Positions 7,175-16,686 of a stretch of 64,000 bases of DNA are shown piece by piece. The stretch is from Candidatus Cloacimonadota bacterium (GTDB lineage: Bacteria; Cloacimonadota; Cloacimonadia; Cloacimonadales; Cloacimonadaceae), in assembly GCA_020532545.1 (NCBI GenBank), contig JAJBAW010000009.1, positions 1 to 64,000 of the forward strand, read 5' to 3'. Positions within the stretch are counted from its first letter, which is position 1, and each line of letters opens with the position of its first letter. Under the pieces are notes generated by a model. It had not been told where the DNA came from. It did not search any database and was given only the letters and a program-made list of their open reading frames with translations. The translations under genes and the position numbers were made by a program.

Positions 7175-10120
7175 TCACCTTAGTAGAACCATCTTTTTGC
7201 TGGCACTATAGCTCCCTGAGTTAATTTTGTACAGATAGATTCCACCGGCACATCTCTGGCCACGGGTATCTCTGCCATCCCAACCCCAGGAGTATTCCCC
7301 CGCAGCTTTTTGCTCTGCTGGAAGCTCGTGCACCAATTGCCCTTTGATATTGAAGATTTGAATCTTCACTGGGCTGGCCTCACGCAGTTTGTAAGATATC
7401 CTGGTGCTGCCTGTGAAGGGATTGGGAGAGTTTTGCATGAGGCTTACCATAGGCACAGGCTCTTGGGTGATATCCTCATTGGCGACGGGTTCAGCCAGAG
7501 CTGTAGCGCACACGTTGAGCATGAGTTTGCTTTCCCAAGAGAAGATATCGCTATTCATTTCAGCCCAATATAAAACCGCTTTGTTATCGCACATTGCAGA
7601 GTATAATCCATCGAGATCGCCCTCATGAATGAGCTGGATATTCTGCAAGCTGCCACCCGAATTGATATATACCTGCTTCAGATCGTGCTGGTAATACTCT
7701 GGGCCATCTATCCAAAAGTAGGAGTAAGCACCGTTTTCGAATTGGGTCAATTGCTGGCCGTGATAGATGTATGAGTTTCCGGGCATTCTTAGGCCATCTC
7801 CTTCAAAGAGTGTATTGCCTTGGGTATCCAGCTTTTGCAGGAAAATGCCCAGTGTTTCGTCAGCATACAAAATGCTGATCTCATCATCGAATAGCAGATT
7901 TTTGATCATAGGTAGATCTCCATCTGTCTGGTAGATTAGCAGACCGGCATCACCCCAAAGCCTCAAACCTGAAGTGTTCAGTTTTTGGGCTTTCAGAGTC
8001 AATACGCCATCTTCTATGCCACTTACAAAGCAGTAAAGATCGTCTTCGATAATTCCGGATTGTGCAAGTATGTACAGGTTATAGCCAGGACCTGCATCAA
8101 TCACGGATACTCCTTCTGCAGGCCAATTCGCAGCTACAGAGCCGGTGGGATCTATGCGCAAGGTTTTTACATCATAGGGATTTCCCGAAACCTGATAAGT
8201 AGAGAATAGCAGATATCTGCCCTGGGCATCCAGCCTTGACGTTTCTTGCTGAGGCTGGTTGTAGATTTCCAGGCCGCCAACTTCCCACTGGATAGCGCCA
8301 GCCACGATCCTTTGCCCCTTGATGGCCATTCTGTAGGGATTCACATCTAATAGGAGATAGTTCCAGTAAACATAAGCGGATTCCTCCTCGAATCCGATAG
8401 TTGCCGGTGTGCTGAAGTACTCTTCGATTCCCAGCAAAATGCCACTATCTGGATACAGTCGATTACCTGCCGCATCGATCTCTTGCAGATACAGCTCAAA
8501 ATCCATTTCGTTATAGAGCTTGCTGTAGAACACAAAGAGCGTATTCTGGGGGCTTACTTTTGCTGCAGCTATGGTTTGTTGTCTGTCTTCACTGGGGTCC
8601 AGAGCCTGGCCATTTTCCGGTAGATATGTATCCAAATTGCTATCCAAAATTTGGAAATAGATTTGCGAGGCCAGTCCGCGATCGTCTTGCATGAGGCAGA
8701 TAGTTTTATCACCCAAACTGTAAACTCCATACACATCTGGGTATCCGGAAAGCAGGGAACGGATCTGCGCTCCATCTGCCGCTAAGAGCAGCTCGCCATT
8801 GGCAGCACAGATTTGCCGGAGTATGGAGATCTGATTGCCGTTGTAATCTCCCCAGCAGATCATGGCCTTGTCGGATAGCAAGGTAAAACGGGGAACGAAT
8901 TTTTCTTGCCTGGAAATGCTTATCGTGTCTGCACTAAAGACAGGATTGCCTGTGGGATCAAGCTTCAGCAGCTCGACCTGCATATCTCTGTAGCCAGGCA
9001 AGATCCTCACTACTGTGAGCCAGGTGCCATTCGCAGCATCCACTATCATATCAAGATACATGAAGGAATGCGCATCGGAGAGGATCAAGGGATTTTCGCT
9101 CCCCCAGATGGGTTCCAGATTGGCAGAAAGACGCTGAACTCTGAGTTCGCGCTCAAATCCGTATTCGTTCAAGCTGCCAAGATAAGCTATGATGAATCCG
9201 CCATCTGAGCTTGCGGCAATCTTGATATTGCCATTGTGATGATAGGCGTAACCCAGGGGGAGCTGTTTCAGGCCGCTGTAAACTAAGTTGCCACTGGCAT
9301 CCATCATTTGCATCAGGAGCGGGCTTCCTTCTTGAGTATCTGTGGAATAGATCAGAATATGGCCATCATTGCCTTTCAACATCCTTGCATGCACAGGAAC
9401 CACCGCAGCGGGGTTAAACATCGGATCACTACCGATGATGGTGCCGCTATAATCTACTTTTCGAAAGCTGTTGCCGGTGTAGCGTTCAATATTGATAATC
9501 AATTCGCCAGCATCGGTAAGCAGAAGCTGACCGATGTCAAACCCTACAGAACCATAATTCATCTGCTCTGCCGTCCAGATATTGGTTCCGCTGCCATCGA
9601 AATTTAGCCCTGCCAGGATGTATCCGTTTACGCTATAATCACCCCGATACACCAGGAATGCGCCTCCCAGATTATTCGCGCAAAGTTTTGCCGCAGAGTA
9701 TTTGTAATCCAGAGTCTCGGTCACCAATATTCCGCTATCCGTCCATTGCGCTTGTCCTTGGGAGTTTATCTTCTGCACTTTCAGGATCGCGCTTTGCTCC
9801 AGTGTATCCTGCAACAAAAGTAAGATGATCCCATTATCACTGGTGGCTACGGCCTCCATTAATCTTACAGAGCCTGTCCCTGTGGGAACAGTGATCGGAG
9901 AACTAAATGCGGCATAGCCTGAGTTATTGTATTTCTGGCCCTGGATTTGATAATCGGAGCCAGAACTCTCTTCCCAAAAAACCCAGCTTTCATGTGCTGA
10001 GCTTAGCAGTACATCGCCCCGATATCTAATGTTCTGGGCGGTTCTCACATTAGCAATAGGCTGTGCGCAAAGCAACAAGCTTAACGACATAAAGACTAAG
10101 AAGCTGAGGTAGCGTTTCAA
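7175..10120 (-). CDS. Secreted protein with FlgD-like C-terminal sorting domain
   Basis: This is a protein of about 981 residues. The frame is open to a TTG at 10153, but the better start is the TTG at 10120. That TTG follows AAAGGAG at a normal distance and yields a clean signal peptide (MKRYLSFLVFMSLSLLLCAQ). The body is a long run of beta-strand repeats of roughly 45-60 residues with recurring W, DxxG and 'GGF/GGA.I.Y' patterns, beta-propeller-like. I cannot assign a ligand or activity. Residues ~890-981 are the sorting domain (NSPNPFTGST, then QIFNIKGQLV, ending KKMVLLR), shared with the proteins at 1-4374, 45279-47351 and 57043-60942. Such domains direct proteins to the cell surface by type IX-like secretion in FCB bacteria. 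It is probably transcribed alone. Confidence 0.85.
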   Translation of the reverse strand: MKRYLSFLVFMSLSLLLCAQPIANVRTAQNIRYRGDVLLSSAHESWVFWEESSGSDYQIQGQKYNNSGYAAFSSPITVPTGTGSVRLMEAVATSDNGIILLLLQDTLEQSAILKVQKINSQGQAQWTDSGILVTETLDYKYSAAKLCANNLGGAFLVYRGDYSVNGYILAGLNFDGSGTNIWTAEQMNYGSVGFDIGQLLLTDAGELIINIERYTGNSFRKVDYSGTIIGSDPMFNPAAVVPVHARMLKGNDGHILIYSTDTQEGSPLLMQMMDASGNLVYSGLKQLPLGYAYHHNGNIKIAASSDGGFIIAYLGSLNEYGFERELRVQRLSANLEPIWGSENPLILSDAHSFMYLDMIVDAANGTWLTVVRILPGYRDMQVELLKLDPTGNPVFSADTISISRQEKFVPRFTLLSDKAMICWGDYNGNQISILRQICAANGELLLAADGAQIRSLLSGYPDVYGVYSLGDKTICLMQDDRGLASQIYFQILDSNLDTYLPENGQALDPSEDRQQTIAAAKVSPQNTLFVFYSKLYNEMDFELYLQEIDAAGNRLYPDSGILLGIEEYFSTPATIGFEEESAYVYWNYLLLDVNPYRMAIKGQRIVAGAIQWEVGGLEIYNQPQQETSRLDAQGRYLLFSTYQVSGNPYDVKTLRIDPTGSVAANWPAEGVSVIDAGPGYNLYILAQSGIIEDDLYCFVSGIEDGVLTLKAQKLNTSGLRLWGDAGLLIYQTDGDLPMIKNLLFDDEISILYADETLGIFLQKLDTQGNTLFEGDGLRMPGNSYIYHGQQLTQFENGAYSYFWIDGPEYYQHDLKQVYINSGGSLQNIQLIHEGDLDGLYSAMCDNKAVLYWAEMNSDIFSWESKLMLNVCATALAEPVANEDITQEPVPMVSLMQNSPNPFTGSTRISYKLREASPVKIQIFNIKGQLVHELPAEQKAAGEYSWGWDGRDTRGQRCAGGIYLYKINSGSYSASKKMVLLR

Positions 10121-10426
10121 TTTGTTCTCCTTTGGCCGGAAGGCTGCTTTCAATTATAGTCGCGAGAGTCTCCCGGGACCTTAGCTTCACTGTGATGCAA
10201 TACTTGTTCCAAATATAGAACATTAAAATGTTTCAGAAACTGGCAGGCAGAACTAAAAATGTTTTAGGTTTAGAGAGGAGAAGCGACTTAAAGCAGGACT
10301 TGATAAGGTTTCCAGCTTCATAAAGCTCAGGAGAGAGCAGAATAAATAGTCTGCTTTTCGCAAATAATAGCAACGAGATAGCTTTAACTTCTTATTAGCT
10401 TTGCCTGGTCTCAGCCAATCCAAAAG

Positions 10427-10453
10427 TTAGCAGTCTCACTTTTTGATTGACAA
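10427..10453. promoter_or_regulatory. Degenerate second CIRCE-like site upstream of hrcA
   Basis: A perfect left half-site TTAGCAGTC (10427-10435) is followed after 9 nt by GATTGACAA (10445-10453), which matches 6 of 9 bases of the right half GACTGCTAA. It overlaps the -35 box at 10447. The 9-9-9 geometry equals that of the main site 57 bp downstream. HrcA binding here is inferred. Confidence 0.4.
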
Positions 10454-10474
10454 TTATGCTATCTCGATTAGTTT
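10447..10474 (+). promoter_or_regulatory. Promoter of the hrcA-dnaK operon
   Basis: TTGACA (10447-10452) lies 16 bp from TAGTTT (10469-10474), a weak -10 box. The predicted start falls near 10481, beside the operator at 10484-10510, as is usual for HrcA-regulated promoters. Confidence 0.5.
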
Positions 10475-10483
10475 GTCACCAGA

Positions 10484-10510
10484 TTAGCAGATCACGAGCT
10501 TGACTGCTAA
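10484..10510. promoter_or_regulatory. CIRCE operator (HrcA site) of the hrcA-dnaK operon
   Basis: TTAGCAGAT-N9-GACTGCTAA has the exact 9-9-9 layout of CIRCE (classical form TTAGCACTC-N9-GAGTGCTAA). The same right half-site occurs at groEL (49065-49091) and htpG (35191-35217). It lies between the -10 box and the hrcA start codon. HrcA encoded just downstream should repress here. Confidence 0.82.
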
Positions 10511-10534
10511 CAAATAAATAACGAGGCGGTAAGC

Positions 10535-11593
10535 ATGAAGAAGAATCAAGCGCGTTTGTTCCACACACTGGGAGCATTGGTGGATGAGTATATCCTGAGT
10601 TGCGAGCCGGTTTCCTCACGGATTTTGAACGAGAAGTATCTCACGGATGTATCTTCAGCCACTTTGAGGCTGGATTTGCTCAAGCTGGAGCAGCAGAGTC
10701 TGATCTCCCAGCCCCATACTTCAGCAGGACGGATTCCCACAATATGTGGTTACCGTAGCTATCTGGACTACATAGAAACAGAGCACAAAAACGTGCGTTA
10801 CGAGCGTATGGATAACCTGCGGGAACTGCTGGTACAGAATTACAAAGACACCCCGCGAGCACTACATTTCATCATGCAGATGCTGGCACATGAGACGGAT
10901 CAGCTATCTTTTGTGGCGGAGCCAGAGGTATCGAACGGATATCTTTCCCGCTTGGAAGTGTTTTCGATCGGTGAGCAAAAGCTGCTCTTCCTGGTGAGCC
11001 TGGATAGCGGCTTGGACAAGACTGTGATCATGAAATGCGATTACGATATCAATGAAGCCCAGCTCAAGAAACTGGTGCGTTACCTCAATGATGAATTGGT
11101 GGGACAACGTGTATATGAGATAGCTAACAAAGTATTGGTGGACATGCGCGAACGCACCCAAAATGATAGTGATCTCTTAAGTAACTTTCTCGTGGAATTG
11201 CACAGAGCTTTCATTGAGATTAGTGACTTCTTTATTCATTATGATGGTAGCATCAAGTTTTTGGAGCAGCCGGAATTTGATTCTAAGGAAGCGATCCTGA
11301 ATTTCATGAACCTGATCCAACGGCAGGATGTACTGCTGAATTCGATGCGTAAAAACGATAAAAGCAAGGTAAACATACTGATGGGAGAGGATTTCACAGA
11401 GCCCAAGTGGCATGATTTTGCCTTGATCTATGGCAAGTATGAAGTTTTTGGCATTCCCGGCTATTTGGGTGTGCTTACCCCTCTGAGGACAGAGTATCGC
11501 AAGCTGATACCCTTGATCCGCGATATTACGAATACGATCACAGAGACCACAAAGAAAGGAATGGTCGTGCCCAAGTGGAGTAGAAATGAGTAA
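10535..11593 (+). CDS. hrcA: Heat-inducible transcription repressor HrcA
   Basis: This 352-residue repressor binds CIRCE and is stabilised by GroEL. Residues ~1-75 are the winged-helix DNA-binding domain, with the family motifs EPVSSR, SSATLR and QPHTSAGRIPT. The GAF-like and inserted dimerisation domains follow. The usual recognition-helix text SSATIRNEM reads SSATLRLDL here, which may relate to the altered operator. The start ATG at 10535 follows GAGG at a normal distance. The stop overlaps the grpE start by 8 bp, so the two are translationally coupled. It is the first gene of the chaperone operon and autoregulated through the operators at 10427-10510. Confidence 0.95.
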   Translation: MKKNQARLFHTLGALVDEYILSCEPVSSRILNEKYLTDVSSATLRLDLLKLEQQSLISQPHTSAGRIPTICGYRSYLDYIETEHKNVRYERMDNLRELLVQNYKDTPRALHFIMQMLAHETDQLSFVAEPEVSNGYLSRLEVFSIGEQKLLFLVSLDSGLDKTVIMKCDYDINEAQLKKLVRYLNDELVGQRVYEIANKVLVDMRERTQNDSDLLSNFLVELHRAFIEISDFFIHYDGSIKFLEQPEFDSKEAILNFMNLIQRQDVLLNSMRKNDKSKVNILMGEDFTEPKWHDFALIYGKYEVFGIPGYLGVLTPLRTEYRKLIPLIRDITNTITETTKKGMVVPKWSRNE

Positions 11594-12158
11594 AAAACAG
11601 CAAAAGGATAAGAAAATGCAATCGCAGCCCCAGAATGAAGAGCAAGTGAAAGCAGATATTGAGATAATGTCGAAAACTGTGGAAACAGGGAAAGAGCCAG
11701 ATATTGCTCAAGAGATAATAGATTATAAAGATAAGTACTTACGAACCATGGCGGAATTTGAAAACTACCGCAAGAGAACAAACGCTGAAAAGGCGGATTG
11801 GATTCGGCATGCCACCAAAGAATTGGCACTGCATATCTGTGATGTCCTGGACAATTTTGAGCGAGCTTTATTGCAAGCCAATTCTGATGATCTTGACGCC
11901 TCCTTTGTGGAGGGGATGAGATTGATCGAGAAGCAATTGGCCAGTGCTTTAGGAAAAGAGGGAATCAAGAAGATCGAAGCTTTGGGACAGGAATTTGACC
12001 CTGAATACCACGAAGCCTTGGCTCACATTCCCAGTGAATATGATGAAAACATTGTGGCCGCTATTATCCAAAATGGATACACGATGCACGAGCGTGTGAT
12101 ACGCCCGGTACGTGTAGCGGTCTCAAACGGCAATATAATGAATACCCAGGAGGATTAG
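11586..12158 (+). CDS. grpE: GrpE nucleotide-exchange factor
   Basis: This 190-residue cytosolic protein promotes ADP release from DnaK. An acidic/charged N-terminal tail (~1-45) precedes the long coiled coil (~45-95, with [15 protein letters not shown], the family hallmark). The beta-rich head follows at ~115-185 ([21 protein letters not shown]). It overlaps hrcA by 8 bp, and dnaK begins 1 bp after its stop. Confidence 0.96.
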   Translation: MSKKQQKDKKMQSQPQNEEQVKADIEIMSKTVETGKEPDIAQEIIDYKDKYLRTMAEFENYRKRTNAEKADWIRHATKELALHICDVLDNFERALLQANSDDLDASFVEGMRLIEKQLASALGKEGIKKIEALGQEFDPEYHEALAHIPSEYDENIVAAIIQNGYTMHERVIRPVRVAVSNGNIMNTQED

Positions 12159-12159
12159 A

Positions 12160-14127
12160 ATGGGAAAGATAATTGGAATAGACCTAGGGACCACAAACTC
12201 ATGTGTGTCCGTAGTAGAAGGCGGGAAACCCGTCGTGATACCAAACGCAGAAGGTGGTAGAACTACTCCTTCTGTAGTAGGATTTACACAAAAAGGTGAA
12301 AGAATGGTAGGCCAATTGGCCAAGCGCCAGGCTGTCACCAACCCCAAAAACACCGTATTTTCGATCAAGCGCTTTATGGGACGTTCCTTCGGCGAAGTGG
12401 GCGAAGAGATTAAACAGGTACCCTACAAAGTGATTTCTGGTCTCAAAAATCAAGCCGCGGTACATATTGAAAGTCAGAATAAAGACTTCACTCCGCAGGA
12501 AATAGCCGCGATGGTGATTGGCAAAATGAAAGAAACTGCCGAGGCCTATCTGGGCACCACGGTTTCCGAAGCCGTGATCACGGTTCCGGCCTACTTTAAC
12601 GACGATCAACGCCAAGCTACCAAAGACGCCGGACGCATTGCCGGATTGGAAGTGAAGCGCATCATCAACGAGCCCACTGCAGCCGCTTTGGCCTATGGCA
12701 TGGAAAACAAGAAAGAGCAGAAAGTGGCAGTGTATGATTTGGGTGGAGGTACCTTTGATATCTCGATCCTGGATATTTCCAGCGGTGTGGTAGAAGTACT
12801 TTCTACTCATGGCGATACCCATCTGGGTGGAGATGACTTTGATAAACGTGTAATAGACTGGATCCTGGATCAATACAAAAAACAGGAAGGAATAGACCTT
12901 TCCAAAGATCCGATGGCTCTGCAACGCCTGCGCGAAGCTGCTGAAAAGGCCAAGATTGAGCTATCTGGAACCCAGAGCAGCAATATCAATCTGCCCTTCA
13001 TCACCGCAGACGCCACAGGACCCAAACACTTGAATATAGACCTCAGTCTGGCAGAATTTAACCGCCTTACCGAAGACCTCGTAGCCCGCTCTATGGAGCC
13101 CTGCAAAAAGGCTTTGAAGGATGCCAAACTCAGCCCTGCCGACATTCAGGAAGTACTACTTGTCGGTGGCAGCACCAGAATCCCGGCTGTAGGCGAAGCT
13201 GTAGAGAAATTCTTCGGCAAAAAAGCTAATCGCAGCTTGAATCCGGATGAAGTAGTGGCTATCGGAGCCGGAATCCAGGGAGCAATCCTTTCCGGTGACG
13301 ACAATGTCTCCGATGTGCTCCTTTTGGATATCACCCCGCTTTCTTTGGGAATCGAAACTCTGGGTAGTATGATGACTACACTCATCCCCAGAAATACGAC
13401 CATACCCACCAAGAAAAGCCAGGTATTTTCCACAGCGGCAGACAATCAAACCGCAGTGACCATCCATGTCTTGCAGGGCGAAAGACCTATGGCTCCTGAT
13501 AACAAGAGCCTGGGTAGATTCGACCTGGTGGGAATCCCTTCCGCTCCGCGTGGAATGCCGCAGATCGAAGTCACCTTTGACCTCGATGCCAATGGTTTAT
13601 TGCATGTCTCTGCCAAAGACAAGGGCACAGGTAAAGAGCAATCCATCAATATCGACCGTGCTGGCAGCATCAGTACAGAAGACATCGATCGTATGATCAA
13701 AGATGCTGAACTGCATGCCGAAGAAGACAAGAAGCGTCAGGAATTCGTCAGCGCCAAAAACGAGCTGGACGCCTTGATCTTCAGCACCGAAAAGAGCCTG
13801 GCCGAACATGGCGACAAACTCCCCGAGGGCGATCGCAAAGAACTCGAGGATGAACTGAAGAGCGCCAAAGAACAGCTTGACAAAGTAGGCGACAAAGCTC
13901 AGATGGATCAGATTAAAGAGAGTCTCTCCAAAAAAGCTCAGAAACTAGGTGAGATCATCTATGCTAAGATGCAGCAAGAGCAAGGACAACAGGGTGGGCC
14001 GGGTTTTGATCCCAATTCTGCCGATTTCAATCCTGATGACTTTGCCAGTCAACAAGAAGAGCCCAAACGCGATGATGGCCCTATCGATGCTGAATTTGAA
14101 GTAATGGACGACAAAGACGATAAATAA
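12160..14127 (+). CDS. dnaK: Chaperone DnaK (Hsp70)
   Basis: This 655-residue Hsp70 has the nucleotide-binding domain at ~1-385 ([11 protein letters not shown], phosphate loop [20 protein letters not shown]) and the linker [13 protein letters not shown]. The substrate-binding domain spans ~395-500, followed by the helical lid and an acidic tail ending [17 protein letters not shown] lies just upstream of the ATG. It refolds proteins with DnaJ and GrpE encoded beside it. A strong hairpin with a T run separates it from dnaJ, so transcripts ending after dnaK would give an excess of DnaK. Confidence 0.98.
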   Translation: MGKIIGIDLGTTNSCVSVVEGGKPVVIPNAEGGRTTPSVVGFTQKGERMVGQLAKRQAVTNPKNTVFSIKRFMGRSFGEVGEEIKQVPYKVISGLKNQAAVHIESQNKDFTPQEIAAMVIGKMKETAEAYLGTTVSEAVITVPAYFNDDQRQATKDAGRIAGLEVKRIINEPTAAALAYGMENKKEQKVAVYDLGGGTFDISILDISSGVVEVLSTHGDTHLGGDDFDKRVIDWILDQYKKQEGIDLSKDPMALQRLREAAEKAKIELSGTQSSNINLPFITADATGPKHLNIDLSLAEFNRLTEDLVARSMEPCKKALKDAKLSPADIQEVLLVGGSTRIPAVGEAVEKFFGKKANRSLNPDEVVAIGAGIQGAILSGDDNVSDVLLLDITPLSLGIETLGSMMTTLIPRNTTIPTKKSQVFSTAADNQTAVTIHVLQGERPMAPDNKSLGRFDLVGIPSAPRGMPQIEVTFDLDANGLLHVSAKDKGTGKEQSINIDRAGSISTEDIDRMIKDAELHAEEDKKRQEFVSAKNELDALIFSTEKSLAEHGDKLPEGDRKELEDELKSAKEQLDKVGDKAQMDQIKESLSKKAQKLGEIIYAKMQQEQGQQGGPGFDPNSADFNPDDFASQQEEPKRDDGPIDAEFEVMDDKDDK

Positions 14128-14140
14128 ACAATGTAAATTG

Positions 14141-14196
14141 GTTCAAACAGCTTTGCCTGTCGGTGAAAAGCCGCAGACAGGCTGTTTGAACTTTTT
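14141..14196 (+). terminator. Hairpin terminator/attenuator between dnaK and dnaJ
   Basis: GTTCAAACAG (14141-14150) pairs with CTGTTTGAAC (14182-14191), and inside it GCCTGTC (14155-14161) pairs with GACAGGC (14175-14181). TTTTT follows directly. It is a strong intrinsic terminator 14 bp beyond the dnaK stop, yet dnaJ follows on the same strand, so read-through is expected to be partial. Confidence 0.75.
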
Positions 14197-14270
14197 GATC
14201 CAGAAAGTTTATAGCTGAAGCCGGGCCGGGCAACAGCTATGCGACCAGCAATATATTTACAGGAGAAATG

Positions 14271-15428
14271 ATGGCGAAACGAGACTATTATGAAGTTCTG
14301 GGCGTGGAAAAAAGCGCAGATGAAGCGGCGATAAAGAAAGCCTATCGCAAACTGGCAATGCAGTTTCATCCGGATAAGAATCCCGATAACAAAGAAGCAG
14401 AAGAAAAATTCAAAGAAGCCAGTGAAGCCTACGAGATCCTCAGCGACAAAGAAAAACGGCAATTGTATGACCAATATGGACATGCCGGAATAGAAAACCA
14501 ATTTGGTGCAGGAGGCTTTTCCTGGGAAAACTTCACCCAGCGTGGTGATCTCAATGACATCTTTGGAGACAGCTTCTCTTCCATCTTTGAGAGTCTCTTT
14601 GGCGGCGGTGGTTATGGCGGTTCACGCGGTTCTGGCAGAAGCTCAAATCGCGGCGAGGACTTGCAGATTGAGCTATCACTCTCGCTAAAAGAAATTGCCA
14701 CAGGCACAGAAAAGAAAATAAAGATCGGCACCAAAGAAGCCTGCGACAAGTGCAATGGCACCGGCAGTGCAGACGGAGACGTGGAAAGCTGTCCACAATG
14801 CCGGGGCACAGGTCAGGTGCGTCAGGTACGCCAATCCCTGTTTGGACAAATGCAAACCGTGTCGGAATGCCCATCCTGTCGCGGAGAAGGCAAGATCATC
14901 AAGAACAAATGCAGCAAATGCTATGGTGAAGGCCGCATGGGCAAAGTCAAGGAAATCACCGTAAAAATCCCTTCCGGAGTGGAGGAAAACCAATACATCC
15001 GCCTCAGAGGACAAGGAAACATGGGACCCAGAGGTGGGACTCGCGGAGACATCCTGGTGCTCATCCATGAAAAGCAGGACGATCTTTTTGAACGCCACGG
15101 CAATGACATCCTGATCGAATACCCTATCTCGCTTTCTCAGGCAGTTTTGGGCGATGATATTCTGGTGCCCACCCTCACCGGTAAAGTTAAAATGAAAGTT
15201 CCCTCAGGCACCCAAAGCGGTCGGCTATTCCGGCTCAAAGGACAGGGAATTCAGGGTTTGAATACCTATAGCAAAGGCGATGAGATCGTGAAAGTGATCC
15301 TGGTCACACCCAGCAAAATCAGCAAGGAAGAGACCGAGCTTTATACGAAGCTGCGCGAATTTGACAGCAAACGCGATCTGAAACCGGGCCGGGGATTCTT
15401 CTCAAAATTAAGGGACTATTTTAGCTAA
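14271..15428 (+). CDS. dnaJ: Chaperone DnaJ (Hsp40)
   Basis: This 385-residue co-chaperone stimulates DnaK ATPase and delivers substrates. The J domain carries HPD (in HPDKNPDN, ~33-40), followed by a Gly/Phe-rich linker. Four zinc-binding CxxCxGxG repeats come next ([32 protein letters not shown]), then the C-terminal peptide-binding domains. Of the tandem ATGs at 14268 and 14271, the second gives the conventional [11 protein letters not shown] start and a 5-nt spacing from AGGAG (14261-14265). rsmE starts 2 bp after the stop. Confidence 0.97.
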   Translation: MAKRDYYEVLGVEKSADEAAIKKAYRKLAMQFHPDKNPDNKEAEEKFKEASEAYEILSDKEKRQLYDQYGHAGIENQFGAGGFSWENFTQRGDLNDIFGDSFSSIFESLFGGGGYGGSRGSGRSSNRGEDLQIELSLSLKEIATGTEKKIKIGTKEACDKCNGTGSADGDVESCPQCRGTGQVRQVRQSLFGQMQTVSECPSCRGEGKIIKNKCSKCYGEGRMGKVKEITVKIPSGVEENQYIRLRGQGNMGPRGGTRGDILVLIHEKQDDLFERHGNDILIEYPISLSQAVLGDDILVPTLTGKVKMKVPSGTQSGRLFRLKGQGIQGLNTYSKGDEIVKVILVTPSKISKEETELYTKLREFDSKRDLKPGRGFFSKLRDYFS

Positions 15429-15430
15429 AT

Positions 15431-16150
15431 ATGCCCTCGCAATACTATCCCAAGCTGGATCAAGAGACCCAAAGCATCATTCTGGAAGCAGAGGAATTTC
15501 ACCATCTCACCAGGGTCAAGCGCCTGGCCATGGGTCAGGAGATCCAGATCAATGGCGGGAATGGCTATCTGGCCGAGGCCAGGGTGCTCAGGCTGGATAA
15601 GCACAGCGCGTCCATAGAGATTCTTTCTACAGAGTACCACGAGCTGCCTGAGCCTCGCTTTGCCATAGCTTTTGCTTTGCTCAAAAACCATCATGATGAG
15701 CTGGCCATTGAAAAGTGCACGGAGCTCGGAGCGCTGGACTTCTTTCCTCTCAAGACCAAACGCTCTGTGCGGGAAGAGGGCAAAAACACTATTTCCCGCT
15801 TTGAAAAGATCGCTTTGGCTGCGATCAAACAGTGCGACAATCCCTGGTTGCCAAAAGTGCATCCGGCTCTTGATCTCAAAAAAGCCATCACTGAGATCAG
15901 GGCTGCAGGATACACTCCGGTATTGTGTTCGGAGCGTGAGGAAAGCCAGTGGTTGCAGGATCTGGAATCTGGACAAGATTTATGCTTCATAATCGGTCCG
16001 GAGGGGGGCTTCTGTGATGAAGAATTTGACCTGCTCAAAGATCTTCCTAATATTCGTTTGTCGCATCTGATCACCCGGGCAGAAACCGCCGCTATTGCCA
16101 TCTCGGCTCAGTTTCAAGCTTACCGTAGATCAGGCTCTGTAAAAGCTTAA
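15431..16150 (+). CDS. rsmE: 16S rRNA (uracil-1498-N3)-methyltransferase RsmE
   Basis: This 239-residue SPOUT-class methyltransferase methylates U1498 of 16S rRNA. A PUA-like N-terminal domain (~1-70, FHHLTRVKRL) is followed by the knotted SAM-binding domain with the hallmark GPEGGF (near 186) and ITRAETAAI close to the C-terminus. It follows dnaJ by 2 bp; dnaJ-rsmE linkage is common in bacteria. No clear ribosome-binding site is seen, so it probably depends on translational coupling. Confidence 0.94.
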   Translation: MPSQYYPKLDQETQSIILEAEEFHHLTRVKRLAMGQEIQINGGNGYLAEARVLRLDKHSASIEILSTEYHELPEPRFAIAFALLKNHHDELAIEKCTELGALDFFPLKTKRSVREEGKNTISRFEKIALAAIKQCDNPWLPKVHPALDLKKAITEIRAAGYTPVLCSEREESQWLQDLESGQDLCFIIGPEGGFCDEEFDLLKDLPNIRLSHLITRAETAAIAISAQFQAYRRSGSVKA

Positions 16151-16303
16151 TCAGTATAACTATGCAGGCTCGTTTTGCACCCCGTTTCTGTTTTCATGCC
16201 ACTATCTATCACAGCGAAAACGTTCTTACCGAAAGCATGAACGCCTGTCTTCTACATGATGGCTAAGCCATGGCAACCTTCTGCCTTCAATTTGGTTTTA
16301 ACA

Positions 16304-16351
16304 CGCTTTCGCCTCGAATTCACTCGAGGGCTCGAGTCATCTCGAGTCGAA
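16304..16351. repeat. Dispersed CTCGAG palindromic repeat, copy A
   Basis: CGCTTTCG (16304-16311) leads into three CTCGAG hexamers that can fold on one another. The last 18 bases (16334-16351) match copy B (45150-45167) at 17 positions. Both copies begin with CGCTTTCG and lie in gene-free DNA, so they look like one small repeat family. Confidence 0.6.
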
Positions 16352-16623
16352 GGCACGTCGGACACAAGAGCAAGGCACGGGCGTGGTTCCTGCAGTTATC
16401 AACATTTGTCGAAATAGCGATAATGCCCTCTGGTGATGGCCCAATACTCCAAAACACGGCTTTTTATGAGGCGCTTTCGGCAAGATAATAGAGATCTGTT
16501 TAGTGCATTTCGAACAGCTAACTTGAAAAGACTATAAGCTGAAATACCAATAATATAGCCTTAGATGAGTGGCGGATTTGAATCGCGACAGAGAACCTGA
16601 ATACTGGCTTTGCAAAATTCCCT

Positions 16624-16650
16624 TTGACAAGATAGAGAAGGCGATATACT
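16624..16650 (+). promoter_or_regulatory. Promoter of the tatD-tamB gene run
   Basis: TTGACA (16624-16629) lies 15 bp from TATACT (16645-16650), 37 bp ahead of the tatD ATG. The spacer is short, but both boxes are near consensus. AAGGA lies in the leader. Confidence 0.55.
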
Positions 16651-16686
16651 TTGGCACAAACGTAAAAAAAGGATAAAAAACTGATC

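Larger units (their letters stand above)
10154..10534. other. Divergent intergenic region upstream of hrcA
   Basis: This stretch separates the minus-strand secreted protein from hrcA and contains no gene. The right 110 bp hold the hrcA promoter and two CIRCE-like sites. The rest is AT-rich and featureless apart from a short palindrome (GAACATT-AA-AATGTTTC, near 10217-10234). Confidence 0.6.
16151..16686. other. Intergenic region, 536 bp
   Basis: No gene is convincing. It holds a CTCGAG-rich palindromic repeat (16304-16351) that recurs at 45120-45167, and the promoter of the tatD operon (16624-16650). The open frame 16270-16488 runs through the repeat and shows no protein features. Confidence 0.6.

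Noticed and set aside
12199-12924. 241-codon minus-strand open frame inside dnaK
   Set aside because: It is antisense to the most conserved gene in the window, has no ribosome-binding site and no recognisable protein features. Its length follows from dnaK codon use.
16270-16488. 72-codon open frame in the rsmE-tatD gap
   Set aside because: It runs through the palindromic repeat, has no ribosome-binding site and encodes no recognisable pattern.
16565-16600. tRNA-like 3' half on the minus strand (GCGATTCAAATCCGC resembling a T arm)
   Set aside because: The T stem has a mismatch, and no D arm, anticodon arm or matching acceptor strand is present upstream, so it is not a tRNA gene. A remnant cannot be excluded.
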